DNA of 64,000 nt from JBBRHQ01 sp963815645 (GTDB lineage Bacteria; Actinomycetota; Thermoleophilia; Solirubrobacterales; 70-9), in NCBI GenBank assembly GCA_963815645.1, contig CAWFHL010000002.1, positions 186,001 to 250,000 on the forward strand. The letters run 5' to 3'. Shown here in pieces: positions 60,471-64,000 of the stretch. Below the pieces are notes generated by a model. The model saw only the letters and a program-made list of their open reading frames with translations. It searched no databases and was not told where the DNA came from. The first letter of the stretch is position 1. Every line of letters begins with the position of its first letter. A program made the position numbers and the translations under genes.

Positions 60471-61061
60471 GTGCTTTCATCGAGTGCAAAGCAGCTGATC
60501 GCCCTGCTCGCCGGGTACACGGCGCTGTTCGCGGTGCTCCTCGCGCCGTCCGCATCAGCCTCCTTCCACTTGATGAGGATTCGCGAGGTATTTCCTGGCA
60601 GCACCGCCGCGCCCAGCTCCGATTTCGTCGTCCTGCAGATGACCTCCTCCGGGCATCGTTCACTCCTCCCGCCGGCGGCCTGCCCGTCGCAAGCGCCCCC
60701 AACGCATCCCCCGGCGGGGTCACCGACGGCATGGCCACTGGTGGCCGATCTCGCCGGCTGCACGACCCTGCTCGAGCCCGGCGACGACATCGACTCGAGT
60801 CGACAGATCCTGCTCCGGCCCCGGCAGCGGCTACACGACGGCCGTGCACGAGCGGACCCCGACCTTCCGCTTCTCCGCCAGCTCGACGGCTCAGGATTCC
60901 GCTGCAGCCTCGACCACAAGGCGTTCGCCCGTTGCACCTCGCCCAAGACCTACGACAGGCTCGGGGTCGGACCCCACACCTTCCAGGTCAAGGCGGTAAG
61001 GCGGGGCCGCGCTGACCTCTCGCCGGCGACCCGCCACTTCACCCTGACCAGGCGCCACTAG
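60471..61061 (+). pseudogene. Secreted protein with C-terminal SPKTY/HTFxV domain, frameshifted
   Basis: GTG start with a GGGGGG ribosome site. Signal peptide (LIALLAGYTALFAVLLAPSA, SASFHLMRIREVFPG) and a lamin-tail-like N-terminal stretch (STAAPSSDFVVLQMTSSG). The last part (FRCSLDHKAFARCTSPKTY, DRLGVGPHTFQVKAVRRG) is a small Cys-containing domain common in secreted Solirubrobacterales proteins. Between them the frame changes (the stretch TPTFRFSASSTA is in another frame near 60850-60890). At least two indels. Function unknown. Confidence 0.6.
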
Positions 61062-61146
61062 CCCCCGCCGAGGACGTGGCAGACCAAATCGACGTCAGGC
61101 ATCCGGCCAGGTCGGCCACGCCCAGGGGGCCGCAGGGGCGAGTGCC

Positions 61147-62265
61147 TTACGGGCCCTCAGTCGCCACCTCCTCCTTGCCTGCCCAGGCTTCGAGGATCCA
61201 TCCGAGATGGTAAGGGCGCATTGTCCGGTTGATCTCGAGCCGGTTCGGCGAAGCCAATTTCGGTTTCGCGTGCGCGTAGGCTGCGGCGGCGTTGCGGGCC
61301 TGGCCGGCGCGAGCGAAGCGACGGGTGCGGCGGATCGAGCGGTAGATCATCCCCTCCCCGGGGTCGAACATCTGCGCTCCCAGCTCGTTCTCGCCGTAGT
61401 TCCAGTCGAGTCCCCGCAGCGCGGCGGCGCGGAATGAGGGATCCCCGCTCGCCTGGCTGAGGTTGTGCAGGCCGATCATCGCCATCGAGTCCTGGTGGAT
61501 CGAGTAGAGCTCGTAAGGCTCGACCACCGTCCCCCGCAGCGGGTCGCAGATCCAGGGCCAGGCGCCGTTTGGCATCTGGGTCTCGACCAACTTCCTCCCG
61601 AGGGCCAGTGCCGCCTCGAGGGCCTCCTCGTCCTCCCGGACCCGGGCCAGCTGAGAGAGCGCCAGCAGGCTGTAGATCTGATCGGCGAAGTGCGGCAGGC
61701 GGCGCCGCGGGCCGCGGGCAACATGGGCGATCAGGTGGCCGCCGGGACGGCGCTCCAGGAGCTGCGAGCGCGCCGAGGCGAGCAGCTCCTCGCCGGCGCC
61801 GAGGGGGACGCGCACGCCCGCCTCGACCAGCCCGGTGACGATCCAGGCTACCTCCATGCTGGCTAGCGTCCCGATCCGCGACGAGCCCGCCGGCGAGGCG
61901 TGCAGGGCGTCCACCAGGCCACCCACCCAGCTCGCCTCCATCCGCGAATCCGCCCACAGTGCCAGGCCCAGGTCCCCCGGGGTCAGCGCCCCCGAGGCGA
62001 GCTCCGACTCGATCCGGGCGCGAATCCCGCCGGTATGCAGCGAGTGCTCGAAGTCATGCTCCTCGGCGCGCAGCAACCCGATCAGGACGATCAGCGTGTA
62101 GCGCAGCGAGCGGCCCTCGGGCCGGCGATTGCCTCCGACCGAGATCTGCAGGCAAAAGGCGCCGTCACTGAGCTGCAGCGCCGGCAGCCGCTCGAGCGCG
62201 AAGTGCTCGAGCTCACGGATCCGTTGAAGCCGTTTCTGGTCGGCCGCAGCCTCGAGCCCGTTCAC
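61147..62265 (-). CDS. Alpha/alpha-toroid-like protein, possible glycan-processing
   Basis: 372 aa, helical repeats throughout: GLALWADSRMEASWVGGLVD, LPHFADQIYSLLALSQLARV, ALALGRKLVETQMPNGAWPW (a QxxxGxW element as in terpenoid cyclases), DSMAMIGLHNLSQASGDPSF and NEIxRTMRPYHLGWILEAWA. This is the toroid fold of prenyltransferase/squalene cyclase or C5-epimerase/glycan hydrolase proteins. No DxDD or other cyclase active-site motif is visible, so function is open. The GTG overlaps the AAC(3)-like stop (GTGA). Confidence 0.72.
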   Translation of the reverse strand: MNGLEAAADQKRLQRIRELEHFALERLPALQLSDGAFCLQISVGGNRRPEGRSLRYTLIVLIGLLRAEEHDFEHSLHTGGIRARIESELASGALTPGDLGLALWADSRMEASWVGGLVDALHASPAGSSRIGTLASMEVAWIVTGLVEAGVRVPLGAGEELLASARSQLLERRPGGHLIAHVARGPRRRLPHFADQIYSLLALSQLARVREDEEALEAALALGRKLVETQMPNGAWPWICDPLRGTVVEPYELYSIHQDSMAMIGLHNLSQASGDPSFRAAALRGLDWNYGENELGAQMFDPGEGMIYRSIRRTRRFARAGQARNAAAAYAHAKPKLASPNRLEINRTMRPYHLGWILEAWAGKEEVATEGP

Positions 62266-63185
62266 CGCCGTGACTTCGCCTCGAGCATGGCGGGATCGTA
62301 GATCGTCACCCCGTCGGCGAGCATCGGCTCGAAAGCCGCGATCATCTCCACGAGCGGGATCGCGAGCACATCGGAGCGCCCCAGGGGGACGCAGCCCATG
62401 CCTGCCGCGCTCAGCCGGCGTCGCACCTCGGCGGCCAGCGGCGGGTTGGCGTCGATCCGCCCGATCGAGAGCCGGGGGCGGTGCACGAGCGTGCTGGTCG
62501 CGATCTCGCCGCCCTCGGCGTCGACGCAGGTGACCCGGAATCGCTCCGGGAGGAAGACTTCGTAGGGGAACGGTGGCTCCCGGGTGCACTCGAAGGCGTG
62601 GTACATGGTCATCGGACGGGTGCTGGTGCCGAAAAAGACCTGGCGCGCATCGCGCTCGATCAGCCGCAGGAAGGGAGTGCCTTCGCCGAAAGGAGTCCGA
62701 GCCCGCTCGTGGCCGGCGAGCAGCTGCTCGGCCCCCGGGCCCTGGGCCGTGATCGAGTGGGTGGGATGCAGGCTGCGCCGCGCCTCCGGAAGCCCGCGGA
62801 AGCGCTCCGTGATCGCCCCCATCCGTGACGGCGTCCGGTGGTAGTCGAACACCGGATTCTCCTGCAGGTACTCGATCGAGAGGCCGGCCACGGGAAATGC
62901 CGGCATCGCCACCAGCGCCTCCGGCCCGACCACGGCCCGCAGGGCGCTGATCACAGCCTCCGGCCCCCCGACAACGGTCCCGAAGGACGACATCTGGGTC
63001 TGCATCCAGACGTCCTGCCCGGACCCTAACCCTAGGGCGCGCAGGGCCTCCTCGATCGCCGCTTGATCGATCCGGACCGGGCGCAGGCGCTCGCGGGTGC
63101 GAAAACGGGCGCTGCGATAGCCCTTGCGGGCCGCCCGCAGATGCTCCCGCGCCGGTTTCGGCAGGCGCCGGAGGAGCCCTTTCAT
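62262..63185 (-). CDS. AAC(3)/YokD-family N-acetyltransferase
   Basis: 307 aa. The family blocks are present: QTQMSSFGTVVGGPEAVISA, HRTPSRMGAITERFRGLPEA, RRSLHPTHSITAQGPGAEQL (the His of AAC(3)), and RVTCVDAEGGEIATSTLVHR. The fold acetylates amino groups of aminoglycosides but most family members serve in sugar or cell-surface biosynthesis. Its translational coupling to the toroid protein suggests a shared polysaccharide or lipid-linked substrate, not antibiotic resistance. No ribosome site is clear. Confidence 0.8.
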   Translation of the reverse strand: MKGLLRRLPKPAREHLRAARKGYRSARFRTRERLRPVRIDQAAIEEALRALGLGSGQDVWMQTQMSSFGTVVGGPEAVISALRAVVGPEALVAMPAFPVAGLSIEYLQENPVFDYHRTPSRMGAITERFRGLPEARRSLHPTHSITAQGPGAEQLLAGHERARTPFGEGTPFLRLIERDARQVFFGTSTRPMTMYHAFECTREPPFPYEVFLPERFRVTCVDAEGGEIATSTLVHRPRLSIGRIDANPPLAAEVRRRLSAAGMGCVPLGRSDVLAIPLVEMIAAFEPMLADGVTIYDPAMLEAKSRR

Positions 63186-63249
63186 AGGAAACTTGCGCCG
63201 GCTGCGCCGCCTGACACGCCTGTGCCGGCGCTAACCGCGCCGGCATCGA

Positions 63250-64000
63250 TCAACTGTAGAGCTCCTCGATCTCGGGCCCGTACTTCTCGGCGATCGGCTT
63301 TCGCTTCAACTTCATCGTCGGGGTCAGCTCGTCTCCGCCCGGACTCCACTCCTGCGGTAGGACCTTGAACTTCTTGATCTGCTCGACCCTCGCCATCTTC
63401 GCGTTGGCCTCCTCGACTCCGTTCTCCACCGCCTCCAGCAGCCTCTCCTCGGTCGCCAGCTCCGGGATCGGAGCGCCTTCGAGCCCGTTGGCTGCCGCCC
63501 AGACCGGCGCGTAGTCCGGATCGAGGACGACCAGGGCGACGTTGTAGGGGCGGCCATCGCCGATTGCCACGCACTGGCCGATCAAGGGATCGGCGGCCTT
63601 CAGCTTCGACTCGATGTTGGCCGGTGACATGTTCTTGCCGGCCGCGTTGATGATCAGCTCCTTCTTGCGGTCGACGATCTTCAGGTAGCCGTCGGAGTCG
63701 AGCTCGCCTATATCGCCGGTGAGCAGCCATCCGTCCTCGAAGGTCTCGGCGGTCTTCTCCGGCATCTTGCGGTACCCGGGCATCACCCCGTCGCCCTTCA
63801 CCATCACCTCGCCGTCGTCGGCGAGCTTGATCTCCACGCCAGGGACTGGCGGGCCGACAGTTCCCAGCTTGATCCTCTCCGGCGGGTTGAGTGTGGCGAC
63901 GCCGCAGGTCTCAGACATCCCCCAAAGCTCGCCCACCGGGATCCCGATCGCGTGGAAGAACTCGAGTACCTCCAGCGGGGTGGGGGCAGCGCCGACGTTG
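63250..64000 (-). CDS. Long-chain acyl-CoA synthetase, 5' end outside the window
   Basis: C-terminal 250 residues of an AMP-forming ligase. The adenylation core shows ELWGMSETCGV, DGWLLTGDIGELDSDGYLKI (TGD), VDRKKELIINAAGKNMSPAN (A8 hinge) and the catalytic Lys region TPTMKLKRKPIAEKYGPEIE. The frame is open to the end of the window (AAPTPLEVLEFFHAIGIPVG), so the start is missing. It activates fatty acids as CoA esters; the length and LDPDYAPVW block resemble FadD15/long-chain types. Confidence 0.9.
   Translation of the reverse strand, partial: NVGAAPTPLEVLEFFHAIGIPVGELWGMSETCGVATLNPPERIKLGTVGPPVPGVEIKLADDGEVMVKGDGVMPGYRKMPEKTAETFEDGWLLTGDIGELDSDGYLKIVDRKKELIINAAGKNMSPANIESKLKAADPLIGQCVAIGDGRPYNVALVVLDPDYAPVWAAANGLEGAPIPELATEERLLEAVENGVEEANAKMARVEQIKKFKVLPQEWSPGGDELTPTMKLKRKPIAEKYGPEIEELYS

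Noticed and set aside
61147..63246. Single frame running through toroid and AAC(3)-like genes.
   Set aside because: The upstream part is the wrong frame of the AAC(3) gene; a GTGA overlap at 62265 separates the two real genes.
1..64000. CRISPR arrays, IS elements, phage or plasmid genes and tRNA genes.
   Set aside because: No regularly spaced repeat, transposase, integrase or tRNA fold was seen by eye; a computational scan (e.g. tRNA and CRISPR finders) would be needed to exclude small examples.

Overview
The window is GC-rich actinobacterial chromosome. The lipid II amidation pair murT/gatD, the FHA-MerR pair of the GarA/OdhI-FtsR type, an RsiG-like anti-sigma, LL-diaminopimelate aminotransferase and a secreted protein with a C-terminal repeat (SPKTYxxLxxGxHTFxV) together suggest Thermoleophilia (Solirubrobacterales or a relative). 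This placement is inference from gene content. I see no rRNA, tRNA, CRISPR array, insertion sequence, prophage or plasmid gene.

Layout. 0-9.6 kb: cupredoxin, miaB-miaA (tRNA A37 modification), dapF-GNAT-dapL (lysine/peptidoglycan), a metallo-beta-lactamase-fold hydrolase, an NAD-dependent epimerase, hflX and dut. 9.6-14.1 kb: a leftward overlapping operon dagK-murT-methyltransferase-gatD, preceded by a second methyltransferase. 14.1-18.8 kb: cyclophilin, peroxiredoxin, HAD phosphatase, broken alpha/beta hydrolase, FUSC membrane protein, cupin. 18.8-26 kb: two tandem secreted alpha/beta hydrolases, a membrane protein and a secreted glycoside hydrolase. 26-33.3 kb: signalling genes (PP2C phosphatase, PAS-PAS-GGDEF cyclase, KdpDE-like two-component pair) with SnoaL, LOG and phospholipase-D-like genes. 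33.3-41.4 kb: a leftward operon (unknown protein, Rieske-ThDP fusion, SCP2-type thiolase, SDR), an ECF sigma/anti-sigma pair, a flavoprotein and a cation/proton antiporter. 41.4-54 kb: ccdA, small genes, dinB, RlpA-like protein, wax ester synthase, peptidases, nadE, a sigma4-TM-RskA-like regulator. 52.9-56.6 kb: the leftward operon rsiG-FHA-ftsR-SRPBCC-alkylglycerone phosphate synthase. 56.7-64 kb: pgsA, proS, ispG, a broken secreted protein, AAC(3)-like and toroid-like genes, and the end of an acyl-CoA synthetase.

Two global features matter. First, many frames are broken by single-base indels, mostly extra G or C in short G/C runs, dense at 16-24 kb and 29.7-41 kb and absent from about 41.4 to 60.4 kb. 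The proteins stay readable across the breaks, so most are probably sequencing or assembly errors; these genes are entered as type pseudogene with that caveat. Second, at least 21 genes carry a TANNNT hexamer 6-9 nt before the start codon, usually with no Shine-Dalgarno, which implies widespread leaderless transcription.

The points most worth following are: a DapF whose two catalytic cysteines are serines (and whose NPH histidine is Gln) beside dapL; a single-motif RsiG-like c-di-GMP-binding anti-sigma heading an operon with cell-division and ether-lipid genes; the Rieske-ThDP enzyme fusion with a thiolase and SDR; the methyltransferase inside murT-gatD; and the palindrome-rich promoter region, with a perfect CRP-type site, before the wax ester synthase.
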